This document shows, in pieces, positions 1 through 7,751 of a DNA stretch of 7,751 bases. Below the pieces are notes generated by a model. It saw nothing but the letters and a program-made list of their open reading frames with translations. It had not been told where the DNA came from and searched no databases. The translations under genes and the position numbers were made by a program. This DNA is from an uncultured Clostridia bacterium (GTDB lineage Bacteria; Bacillota; Clostridia; Christensenellales; Borkfalkiaceae). Within the stretch, counting starts at the first letter, position 1; each line of letters starts with the position of its first letter. Location: positions 1 through 7,751 of the forward strand of contig CAMPBJ010000040.1 of assembly GCA_946637575.1 (NCBI GenBank), in the 5' to 3' direction.

Positions 1-386
1 TCGGCATAGACGTTTTCAAGCGTCGCAGCACCGGAAACGACGAGGTAGTTGGCGTTAGTTAAGTTAAGGTTCGTGAACGCGATATTCTTTATCGTCGCGT
101 TGTTGGAAGCAATGATCCAGCCGCTACTCGTAAGAGAGCCGATCCACATATTGTTGACAGCGTATCCGTCGCCGTCGATAACGCCGGCAAAAGACGGAAT
201 ACGGTTATCCCACAAGAGTTCGCCTCCGTTGTACCCAGCGCCCCAGATGTTGGCGTTTGCGTAATCCGCTGCGGGTAAGTTGTTGTTCGGAACGGTAAGT
301 TCGATGTCGTTTGCGAGCTTAAAGTAACCGCCGTTGTTTTCAATTAAAGCAACGTAGTTTTTAAGTCCGACGAACTCTTCCGCAGT
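1..386 (-). repeat. Near-identical DNA repeat, copy B (start of unit 6)
   Basis: Positions 1-386 align with 2506-2903. Bases 238-371 match 2755-2888 exactly (134 bp). In the other ungapped parts I count about 15 mismatches by hand, plus a 12-bp length difference near 221-237. Similarity stops abruptly at 386/2903, just inside the TAEEF codons; the region upstream in the gene (387 onward) is unrelated at the DNA level. The other boundary is outside the window, so the block may be longer. Confidence 0.93.
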
Positions 387-404
387 CGTGATCGTCTTGG
401 TAAT
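1..404 (-). repeat. Protein repeat unit 6, truncated by the window edge (134 codons visible)
   Basis: Residues 2450-2583. It opens with ITKTITTAEEFVGLKNY; GGYFKL is at 2474; FAGVIDGDGY at 2521-2530; ATIKNIAFTN at 2552-2561; the frame runs off the window at ATLENVYA. Everything seen matches unit 4 almost residue for residue, apart from a four-residue deletion near the ELLWDNRIP segment and a few substitutions. The rest of the unit must continue beyond position 1. Confidence 0.85.
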
Positions 405-3400
405 AACGTTGAGAGTGAACTCGTAGTAGTTATTGTCTTCGGTAACTACGTAAGCGGTTACTTCGCCGTATAAATCCACGGGAATCTCGCTTACGGGGAT
501 CGCAAGATCCTTATCCGTTAAGTCGATATTGATTTTAGCGTTGCTTTCGTTAAGACTGTCTCTTATCGCAACGGCTTTAACGTTGTCAACGCCGTTGATC
601 GTTACGGGGATCACTTCCGTGGAGCCTGCTACGAGGTTATCTCCGTCGATAACCGCGTCAAGATTAGCGGTAACCGTATCAATTTTGCCGGTTTCAACAA
701 GCGGAACGCTGATCGGAAGAATCGTGCCGTCGCCGCCTACTTTCCAGTAACTTAAATCGAAGTTCTCGGCGATAGCGTTTATGTCGTTTCCGTTCGTGTT
801 GCCGTCAACGTCTTTTACGAAGAGCGTTGAACTATACGAACCGTCGTTGTATTGAGTAGCGCCAGAAATTGTACGGAATATCGTCTTGCTTTGTAACCTT
901 GCAGTCGGTACGCCCGTAACCACGAAGTTGGAAAGTTCTTTTGCATGGGCAACGAATACCGCAATCGCGCCTGCGTCCGCACTGTAATACAAAGACGAAG
1001 TTAAGGATCTTTGAACGATATCTTCGGTAGCCGCAGTGAAGTCCATAACGACATGAGAGTAAGTGGAATCAACGTCGTTGGTCTGAATTTCAGCATATGC
1101 GCCGTTTCTTAATACCGCGAGGTTAGTCGCGTAGTTCGCGCTGTAATAAGGAGCGCCGCCGGGCATATCGAGACGTGCCATGGACGATACCTGAATATAC
1201 ACGTTGTCAACGGTAATACTGCCACCTAAGCTTCCGATAAGTGAGTGCTGCCCCGCTCTGCTTAAGTTGGTGAAGTTAATATTCTTTAACGTAGCCTTAT
1301 CAACGGAAGTAAGCCAAGCGGACGCCGGCGTCCTACCGTTGGAAAGCCTTAAGTTGTCAACCGTATGCCCCTGACCGTCGATAGTACCGGTAAACGTAGC
1401 GGTTATACGGTTGTCGCACAACTGGTTGTCGGCGTTTGCGCCGCCGCAGTAAATGTTGTTTGCGTTTTCTAAGGTTATATCGTTTGCAAGAAGGAATAAG
1501 CCTCCGCCGTTTTCGATCTTGGCGATATAGTCTTTAAGCGCGATGAATTCGTCCGCGGTCTTGATGTTCTTGGTTACGATCCTGACGGTAAAGTCATAGA
1601 AGCAACCGTCGTCGGATACCGCGTAGAAAGTTACGTCGCCGAAAGAGTTAGCGTTTATTACGGAGTAAGGAATACTTGCGACGTTGTTTTCAACGGCGAT
1701 ATTGTAGTTCGCATTGTTTACCGTAAACGCGTCTCTTAACGCAACGATATTCTTTTCGGTCGCGAGAGTTCCGAGGTCAACGGAAACGCTGCCGGAGTTC
1801 ACTTTCGCAAGTTCGTTCTGCGCGTTGATATAAACGTCGAGATCCATAGAAACGTCCGCGATCCTGCCGTGTTCCGCTATCTTGAACGACGCGGGAACGG
1901 GCAAGCCGTTTATAAACTTCCAGAATCCGTTGTTCCAGTTGCTTTCGTCGAGTACGACGCCGTTGGTATCGCCGTTGATATCGGTTACGAACGCGCCGAA
2001 GGACGAGCCGTCGACTGATTTGTCGTTAAGTCTGAATACGTTCGACGTAACGGCAGATATACCCGCATTGTGAAGCCTTTCGGAAGGTACGCCTAAAACT
2101 ACGATGTCTTTAAGCAAGTTCGCGTCCTTAAAGTTACCCATCATAGTTCCGCCGTAACTCTTGTAGTTATCCTGGAATCCCGTCCAGAAGTTCATGGCTG
2201 CATTATAGGTAAGCGCGGTAGACATCGTTGCATCGGTGTAGTACTTGTAAGAACCGCTCGATCCGGAAACCCAGTTATTGTTGATAGCAGTCAAATACAA
2301 TTCGTAAGCGCTCTGCGCGGTTGCAGCATATCCTTTGTCGATGAATTCCTGCGTCGCTTTCGTAAAGTCTACGACTACGTTCTTAAGCGTATGAGCGGTG
2401 TTCGTGTTAGAGGTGATACCCGTTGCGATATGCGCAAGGCTTGCCGCCTGATAACTCGTTACCTTTTCGCTCTGGTTACGTTTGATCGTCGTTACGGTAG
2501 ACACGTCGGCATAGACGTTTTCAAGCGTCGCAGCACCGGAAACGACGAGGTAGTTGGCGTACGTTAAGTTAAGATTCGTAAACGCGATATTCTTTATCGT
2601 CGCGTTGTTGGATTTAACGATCCAGCCGCTACTCGTAAGAGAGCCGATCCACATATTGTTGACAACGTATCCGTCGCCGTCGATAACGCCGGAGAAGTTC
2701 GGAATACGGTTATCCCACAAGAGTTCCGTTATCACGCCGTCTTTAATGTATCCCGCGCCCCAGATGTTGGCGTTTGCGTAATCCGCTGCGGGTAAGTTGT
2801 TGTTCGGAACGGTAAGTTCGATGTCGTTTGCGAGCTTAAAGTAACCGCCGTTGTTTTCAATTAAAGCAACGTAGTTTTTAAGTCCGACAAACTCTTCCGC
2901 AGTATTTATGGACTTCGTTACAAACTTCGCGTGAGCGGAGATTATATAGTTTGTAGAACCTTTTAAGGTCTTGACTGTAAAGTCAACGTCGCCGTAAACT
3001 TTTGCGGGATCTAAATCTTTGCCGTCGATGGTGATAACGCCGTTATTTATGGTCGCGTTTGCCGCGATAACGGTAGAACCTATAGAAACTTCGGCGGTAG
3101 TGCCGAGATATTCGCTTAAATCCGAAACGTCGATCGCGATGTTACCCGCGTTAGATAATAACGCGTTGTCGCTAATCGTCGCCTCGAAGTTGGCGGTCGT
3201 AACGTTCTCGCTTTCTAAGTTGACGACCTTGTAACCTACGTAAAGAGTGATGGTTACGGTGTTTTCGGGATCGATAATGTTGGTTACCGTTACGGTAAAG
3301 GACGAACCGACCTGCGCGTTTTCGCTGACCGTGATCGTATTTCCGTCAAGAGTCACGCCGTTTAATGCGGAGATCTCGACAGTAACGTCCGAACGGTTGA

Positions 3401-6400
3401 TCGCAAGTTCGACTTCGGAGTCTACGAATACTTCCTGTTTGTCGGTAAGGTTGGTTATCGCAACGGGAGTATTGTCGAACGCCGACTTAAAGATAGGCGC
3501 AAATCCGTCTACGACGTACCAAAGATCGGTATCGAAGGAAGAAGTGTTGAGCGCAACACCGTTCGTCGTTCCGTCGGTAGCCTCTACGTAAACGGGGTTA
3601 GCGAAGTTAGAACCGTCGGAGTATCCGTCGCCTAATCTGAAAATCGTAGAGTAATCTACAGTCTCTTCAACGTTGCTCGCCTTGGGTAAGGTGGCTTTGA
3701 TTCTCGGAGCGGGAACGCCGACAACGATGAACCCGTTATAATCTTCCGCGTTTACCGCTCGGCTTACGAGCGCACCGCCGTGGTTAAAGTAGTTTGCGTT
3801 GAACGCGAACCAGTAAGTCGTAGCATCGTCTCTTGTGATCTCTACGGTCTTGGTCTCGTCGGTGTAATACTTATAGTAATTTGTCGAATTGCCTTCGCTC
3901 TTGGGTGCTCTTATCCAGCCTTTTACGAACGCGTTGACCATTTCGGTGTAGTTGGCAACAGCCGCGTCGTATGCGTTCCAGCCTTTATACTTACTGTTGT
4001 TATTTGTTATGGTCAAATTCTTCCATTGTTCGGTCGCAACCGTAAAGTCTGCAACGACGTTATCGAACGTAGTCGCTTCGGGCTTGGTCGGGTTAGCGAT
4101 ACTTGCACCGTCGCTCGCATAACCCACGGAAACGTAGTTAGCGGCGGACGGATTTACAAGAGTGCTTACCGAGTCGAACTGGAAGTAGCAGTTCTCGAAG
4201 TGAGCGGCGCCCTTATATACGATCGCGTTTCTTAAACCTTTAACGATGTTTACGAACGCAATGTTCTTTATAGTCGCGTTATCGGATTCGGCAATCCAGC
4301 CGCTTTCAACGGACGCGGACGCAATAGCAAGGTTCTTTACGGTGTATCCGTTGCCGTCGATGACGCCGGAGAACTTAAGTATTTGATTGTGGTACTTAAT
4401 GTTGCCATTATATAAGGCGCCGAGGATATTTAAGCCCTGTGAAGGTCTCATGTTCGGGTCTTCGAGTTCGATGTTGTTACCTAAAACGAAGTAACCGCCG
4501 TTGTTTTCCATAAGCGCAGCGTAATCTTTGAGTGCTACGAACTCCGCCGCGGTGGTAACCGTCTTGGTTATAACGAGCATCGGAACTGTGATGTAGTAGT
4601 TGGTATCGTCCTTATAGCTTGCAACGGTAAGTTCTACGTTGCCGTAAATCTTTGCCGCGTCAAGTAAGGATGCGTCTAACGAGATCTTTCCGTTATTTAC
4701 CGCAACGCCATCCGCGATAGTTTCGCTTCCGGATAAAACTTTGACGGTTTCCGCAAGATGCTCGCCGTATTCATTTAAGTCGATAACGACGTTCGCGGTA
4801 GTTCCGACGACTTTATTTTCATCTATCGTCGCTTCGAAGTTAAATTCCGTCGTTTCGGACAACGTTTCGTTAACTACGGTCGCGATGATATAGATCGTAA
4901 TTTCCGTCTTCATTTCGGGAAGGATCTTGTTGGTCGCAACAAGCTTAAACGACGTGCCTACTTCCGCGTTTTCGGAGATCGTAATAACGCCGTCACTAAT
5001 CGAAACGTTTTCGTTGCCTTCTACGGTTAATTCAACGTCGGCTCTGTTGGTGGTAACCGCAAATTCGCCTCCTACGGGAAGTTCCATGTTGTCAACTGCG
5101 TTGGTAAACTCGATAGCGGTCTCGGAATCGAACGCGCCCTTAAATACCGGCGCTAAACCGTTTATAAGATACCAGTACTCTGCGTCGTATCCGTTGAAGG
5201 ATAATTCTACGCCGTTGGTAGTTCCGTCTACGTATTCGACGTAAACGTTGGCGTTCGCACCGTCGCCGCCGTGATTGTAGTCACTGTTATCGACGATTCT
5301 TATCGTGTTGCTCTTCCAGTTTTCGGTTACGCCGAGTACCATAACTCCGTTTAACGTATCCGAGTTATTAACTGCGAAGAACGAGTAGTAATCGTGCCCT
5401 ATCGCGGGAACTTTGGTAAACGTTGCAAGATCCGCAGCGGTAGAACTCATATCGACTACGACAGCGTTAAACGTAGCGTTTCTGCCGAACTGGCTACCTA
5501 TGATATAAGTACCGCTCCAAATGTGATCGGGCATCCAGTTGCCGGAACTGTTGGTCGTGAACTTATCCATATGGATATACACGTTGTCTAACGTACCGAA
5601 TACGTTGCAGATAAATCTTGCCGCGCCCGCGGTCCTCGTATTGACGAACGCAATATTTCTTATAACCGCGCTTGCCGCGAAGTTGATGATATAACTTCCG
5701 GGGATGTACCTTCCGCCGTCAGTGCTGGAGGTACCGGTTACCCATAATCCGTCGACTACGTGTCCTCTGCCGTCTAAGATACCTGCAAAGTTATCCATGC
5801 CGTAGTTGGAGATTACGCCGTTAAGTTTAATGTCGGAATCTAATACGTAGTAACCGCCGTTATCTTCGAACGCGTTTACAAAGAATACCATTTCTTTGAA
5901 TTGCTGTTCGGTACTGATCGAGGTCGTTACGATACCTATTTGATAGGTGGCATTGTACATGCTGTATTCACCGGAGAATACAACCGTCAATTCCGTCTCG
6001 CCGTAAGAAGTCGCGGGGATATTAGCCGCATTGAAGGTTAAAACACAAGTATCTACATCGAAGGAAGGAGCTGCGTCAACGAGTACGCCGTCAACGTAAA
6101 CCGCTTCCGCCTTGTTGATCTCCTGCCATTCGATAGCGGTCGCTATCGCGGTTCCGGTAAAGTCTACATTGTAGTCTGAAGTGTTGTTGTTCGTCAATTT
6201 ATCGTTTACGAGAGTAGCGTGGAGGTTGATTTCCAAATCGTATTCGCCAAGATCGTAAATTACGGTAGATTTTCCTACTTTGACGGTTATCTCAGCAGTT
6301 TCTTCATAGTCGAACGCATAAGTTGCGATCACCCTGAATTCCGTGTTGAATTCTGCGTCTTCGATACGGATGGTATTTCCGTTAAGCGTGACCTTGGAGA

Positions 6401-7751
6401 GAACTTCCTCGTCGCCGTCTAAGGTCAATTTTACGTTGGATTTGTTCAAAGCGAACGTGAAGTCAGTACCCTGAGCGATATAATCGCCGTCCGCTATATT
6501 AGTAAACTCAACGTGATTTTCGGTGTCGATAACTTCGGCTACCGCAGGTGCGTAGTAAGGAACGCTGTTTTCTGCGACAGTCCAAATGGTTTCGTCCCAA
6601 TTTGCGGTATCTACGCCGATAAGTTCGGAATAGTCACCGACGGTAAAGACGTCTCCGCCGAGAGAATCGACGTAAATATCCTTATCGTTGAAGTAACCTA
6701 CTTCGGTGAGTTTGCCGACGATTTCGTAAACGTCGACGTTACCTACTCTGCCGGACTTTCTTCTTATGTCGCCGTTAGCGGTGTAGTATAAGGTTTCATT
6801 AGAAGCGCCTTCCGTAAGTTTAGCGGTTACGGAGAACACGCTTAAATTGTTCTTTTTCGCGAGACCATTAGGATCGATAACGTAAACGCCTTTAAGATGC
6901 GCGCCGGTATTGTAGATCGCCGCGGTAAGAACTATGCTGTCCGTGGTGGTAAGAGTTCCCGCGTTGAGCTTAGAAAGATCGATGACGACGTTGGTCGCAA
7001 CGTATCCCGTACTTCTCGAAATAACGTGAGTCTGAGTGTTGGTTGCGCCCACGAGTTCCGCAAACTGGATGTAGACGTTGTTGATGCGTCCGCCGCCCAT
7101 CATAAGGAACGCGCCGTTGCCTCTTAAAACAGCATTGGTGAACGCTACGTTCTTTATCTCGCCATCTTTAAGCGCACCGTCGATAAAGGACATTCTCCAC
7201 TCGCCGTGCGTAAGTCTGATACCGTCGATAGCGTAACCGTTACCGTCGATAACGCCGGAAAATACGCTGCCTTGCGTCTCGCAGATACCCGTCCATTCGG
7301 TGCCGTCCGCAGTTATATTGTCGAATAATTTATAGTATCCGCCCTGAACGTAATTGCCGTCTACGGGATCGTTGCCTTGCGCAACGCCGTATGCCTTAGA
7401 TACTTCCTTGATAGCAACTAAGTCGGTATAGTTGTAGATGCCTTTGGTAACGAAGTCAACGTAGTAGATAACTTCGTGTTCCGCACCGGACGCAGTCGTG
7501 ATCTTCGCGGTAAACACGTTGAGTCCTGTCAAAAGTTTTACGTTGTCAAAATTGAACGATTTGTTTTCTAAGTCGAAACCGATCTCTTCGTTATCGAGAA
7601 GGAATTCGGTTACGGTGATATTGTTACCGAACGTCGCGAAGCTTACGGGGATCTTGCCCTCAGCCCAGTCAGTAGAACCGTTGGCGTTCCACTTTAAGTC
7701 AACGTCCGCTCTCGCCTCAACGGGAACAGATCCGATAACTTCGCCGCAAAC
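1..7751 (-). CDS. Giant modular surface/secreted-type protein with repeated GLUG-like beta-helix and Ig-like domains (partial at both ends)
   Basis: Seen: one minus-strand frame (codons on plus positions 3-5 up to 7749-7751) is open for 2583 codons without a stop; start and stop lie outside the window. The protein is six tandem copies (five complete) of a composite unit: a GLUG-like beta-helix, a closing W...P segment, an optional bacterial Ig-like domain and a second Ig-like beta domain. Only eight cysteines occur, and no catalytic motif or membrane segment is visible. Known: GLUG-type helices joined to Ig-like domains are typical of long secreted or wall-attached bacterial proteins used in adhesion or glycan contact. 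Inferred: an extracellular stalk or adhesin; ligand unknown. The signal peptide should lie upstream (beyond 7751) and any wall anchor downstream (before 1). A passive structural role is more likely than an enzyme, because no lyase active-site pattern is apparent. The open frame is near certain; the functional class is moderately sure. Confidence 0.93.
405..1577 (-). repeat. Protein repeat unit 5 (391 residues), the shortest complete copy
   Basis: Residues 2059-2449. It opens with VTKNIKTADEFIALKDY; GGGLFLL is at 2082; FTGTIDGQGH at 2120-2129; ATLKNINFTN at 2153-2162; the VVMDF strand follows at 2233. The insert is reduced to about 30 residues (2242-2271) before GVPTARL at 2280. The closing segment (2310-2346) contains DVDGNTNGND and a Trp. 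The linker domain is at 2356-2449. No optional Ig-like domain is present. It sits between two nearly identical helix segments (units 4 and 6) yet is clearly diverged from both. Confidence 0.85.
939..1028 (-). other. Shortened insert in the helix of unit 5 (about 30 residues)
   Basis: Residues 2242-2271, at the site occupied by the 97- and 77-residue inserts in units 3 and 4. Only a Ser/Tyr turn (SSLYYSAD) and an Ala/Val segment remain before the GVP strand. The YKYYTD motif is missing. Confidence 0.5.
2124..2354 (-). other. Variable insert in the helix of unit 4 (about 77 residues)
   Basis: Residues 1800-1876, at the same structural position as the unit 3 insert. It is aromatic-rich, with SYKYYTDATMS followed by NFWTGF and a GG turn. 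Unit 3 has matching elements (YYKYYTD, YWFAF, HGG) in the same order, though the rest has diverged. Confidence 0.6.
2506..2903 (-). repeat. Near-identical DNA repeat, copy A (start of unit 4)
   Basis: Direct-repeat partner of 1-386, in the same orientation and reading frame, offset by 2505-2517 bp. It encodes the opening AEEFVGLKNY strand through the ATIKNIAFTN coil to ATLENVYAD. Compared with copy B it carries four extra codons in the stretch before ELLWDNRIP. Copies this alike inside one gene are a substrate for unequal recombination or gene conversion. Confidence 0.93.
3237..3464 (-). other. Bacterial Ig-like domain in unit 3
   Basis: Residues 1430-1505. It starts VAITNLTDKQEVFV, carries VSENAQVGSSFTVTVTN, and ends VTITLYV. 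It is the closest relative of the unit 2 domain in the window: the S-E-N-A-x-V-G-x-S-F core is shared. It is followed by a short joint and then the linker domain at 1518-1610. Confidence 0.7.
3744..4034 (-). other. Variable insert in the helix of unit 3 (about 97 residues)
   Basis: Residues 1240-1336, between the NVVADF strand and the GVPAPR strand. It is rich in Tyr, Asn, Trp and Lys and contains NYYKYYTDETKT. The related YKYYTDAT in the unit 4 insert shows common origin. It probably forms a loop or small subdomain emerging from the helix. No known family is recognised. Confidence 0.6.
4572..5930 (-). repeat. Protein repeat unit 2 (453 residues)
   Basis: Residues 608-1060. It opens with VTTSISTEQQF at 608; GGYYVL starts at 632; the GLUG-like coil is FAGILDGRGH at 655-664; the coil AVIRNIAFVN lies at 695-704; NAVVVDM begins at 762. 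The closing segment has DGTTNGV at 842-848, a Trp at 860 and NGLAPVFK at 864-871. An Ig-like domain (880-956) and the linker domain (968-1060) follow. The GLUG-to-AVIRN spacing is 40 residues against 31-33 elsewhere, so about one extra loop sits in this helix. This loop is Ser/Thr/Gly-rich. Confidence 0.85.
4884..5114 (-). other. Bacterial Ig-like domain in unit 2
   Basis: Residues 880-956. It starts IEFTNAVDNMELPVGG and contains the ISENAEVGTSFKL signature before a final ITIYII strand. The sequence s-x-x-A-x-V-G-t-x-f-x-v followed by x-x-i-t-i-x-v is characteristic of bacterial Ig-like (Big) domains, which act as spacer or presentation domains in surface proteins. Confidence 0.68.
5931..7451 (-). 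repeat. Protein repeat unit 1 (507 residues), the most divergent copy
   Basis: Residues 101-607. Landmarks in order: VTKGIYNYTDL opening at 101; GGYYKL at 137; GLUG-like FSGVIDGNGY at 164-173; GEIKNVAFTN helix coil at 197-206; NVVIDLSKLN at 254; closing WDETIW at 385-390 followed by a Pro/Tyr stretch; Ig-like domain at 414-492; linker domain at 505-607. Unlike units 2-5 it lacks the TNG core of the DGTTNGv closing segment, and its opening reads YTDL instead of AEEF. These differences make it the most diverged copy. The coil spacing from F-x-G to the IKN coil (33 residues) equals that of later units, which supports the same fold. Confidence 0.82.
6276..6512 (-). other. Bacterial Ig-like domain in unit 1
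   Basis: Residues 414-492. It begins VEFTNIADGDY and ends AEITVKV. It aligns by pattern with the domains in units 2 and 3: an opening F/I-T-N strand, an N-K/R-S-x-V strand, a G-N-T-I strand, an A-E-F-x-x-x-F segment and a final hydrophobic alternating strand. The A-x-V-G-x-x-F signature is weaker here (AEFNTEF). A Big-type fold is inferred from this pattern. Confidence 0.6.
7452..7751 (-). other. End of a domain preceding unit 1 (Ig-like linker type)
   Basis: Residues 1-100. This stretch is beta-rich and ends with an alternating segment leading into VDFVTKG, the same kind of ending that closes the Ig-like linker in each later unit (IVTTS, VITKT, FVTKS, IVTKN, VITKT). It therefore looks like the last domain of an earlier unit or an N-terminal domain of the same family. 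No signal peptide is present, so the true N-terminus is farther upstream. The fold is inferred from position and pattern only. Confidence 0.5.

Larger units (their letters stand above)
1578..2921 (-). repeat. Protein repeat unit 4 (448 residues), lacking the optional Ig-like domain
   Basis: Residues 1611-2058. It opens with VTKSINTAEEFVGLKNY; GGYFKL is at 1635; FSGVIDGDGY at 1686-1695; ATIKNIAFTN at 1717-1726; NVVVDF at 1791. A 77-residue insert (1800-1876) is followed by the GVPSERL strand at 1887. The closing segment (1920-1957) carries DTNGV and a Trp-rich WNNGFW, and leads directly into the linker domain (1966-2058) without the Ig-like domain of units 1-3. The first third of this unit is nearly identical in DNA to the start of unit 6. 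Confidence 0.86.
2922..4571 (-). repeat. Protein repeat unit 3 (550 residues), the longest copy
   Basis: Residues 1061-1610. It opens with ITKTVTTAAEF; GGYFVL is at 1085; FSGVIDGNGY at 1127-1136; ATIKNIAFVN at 1159-1168; NVVADF at 1231. A 97-residue insert (1240-1336) precedes the GVPAPR strand at 1345. The closing segment has DGTTNGV at 1393-1399 and DGFAPIFK at 1415-1422. The Ig-like domain is at 1430-1505 and the linker domain at 1518-1610. Its extra length over unit 4 comes from the Ig-like domain and a longer insert. Confidence 0.86.

Noticed and set aside
89..343. An 84-codon minus-strand frame
   Set aside because: It is in a different frame from the giant gene and overlaps unit 6 fully. 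Its sequence has no recognisable character.
1..386. Assembly duplication as the cause of the 1-386/2506-2903 match
   Set aside because: The copies differ by about 15 substitutions and a 12-bp in-frame indel, and the frame is intact in both. A true duplication is therefore more likely, although only long reads can exclude a collapsed or rearranged repeat.
49..2781. Two similar plus-strand frames (49-264 and 2554-2781) that look like a conserved small gene pair
   Set aside because: Their similarity comes from the duplicated DNA block of units 4 and 6. Both are antisense to the real coding frame.
3247..3591. Plus-strand frames at 3247-3591, 4927-5244, 6513-6791 and other short ones
   Set aside because: They lie within units of the minus-strand gene, show no ribosome-site-and-gene pattern of their own, and are explained by the codon bias of the opposite strand.
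3780..4235. A 151-codon plus-strand open frame, the longest on that strand
   Set aside because: It lies opposite the unit 3 coding frame, has no family-like sequence, and the minus-strand frame is continuous with strong internal protein repeats. It is an antisense shadow.
1..7751. CRISPR array, transposon ends, tRNA/rRNA, promoter or terminator
   Set aside because: The repeats are long in-frame protein-coding units, not short repeats with spacers. No inverted repeats flanking a transposase gene are seen, and there is no non-coding gap for RNA genes or regulatory sites.
1..7751. Polysaccharide lyase activity suggested by the beta-helix
   Set aside because: No conserved catalytic Asp/Arg/Lys pattern recurs or stands out in any unit. 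The coils are GLUG-like and better explained as structural.

Overview
The window lies entirely inside one very long minus-strand gene. Read from 7751 down to 3, one frame is open for all 2583 codons. It has no in-frame stop, and neither end of the gene is visible. I translated this frame by hand across the whole window. Residue numbers below count from the codon at 7749-7751 as residue 1.

The product is a giant modular protein, poor in cysteine (8 in 2583) and rich in Asn, Thr, Val and Asp. It is built from a composite unit of about 390-550 residues repeated head to tail: five complete units and part of a sixth. Each unit runs in this order: (1) an opening x-T-K-x-I-x-T-x-E-E-F segment; (2) a GGYf-x-L-x-DI strand; (3) a GLUG-like F-x-G-x-I-D-G-x-G-x-x-V coil; (4) an ATIKNIAFtN coil and an NVVvDf strand, together suggesting a right-handed beta-helix; (5) an insert of variable length; (6) a GVP strand; (7) a DGTTNGv...W...NG-x-x-P closing segment; (8) in units 1-3 only, a bacterial Ig-like domain; (9) a beta-rich, Ig-like domain of about 93-103 residues ending in yG-x-v-x-x-T-V...TK.

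Layout from the N-terminal side: end of a preceding domain (7751-7452), unit 1 (7451-5931), unit 2 (5930-4572), unit 3 (4571-2922), unit 4 (2921-1578), unit 5 (1577-405), and the first part of unit 6 (404-1). The start of units 4 and 6 is nearly identical DNA (2506-2903 and 1-386), with 134 bp perfectly conserved. This points to recent internal duplication or gene conversion.

The architecture matches large secreted or surface-attached adhesin-like proteins of bacteria, probably an uncultured gut-type Firmicute/Clostridia. That assignment is an inference from protein style and codon use (ACG, GCG, AAC, CTT/TTA; Leu CTG not seen), not from a marker gene. Signal peptide, anchor, promoter and terminator would lie outside the window. 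I see no RNA gene, mobile element, CRISPR array or second gene. The plus strand holds only short antisense frames.
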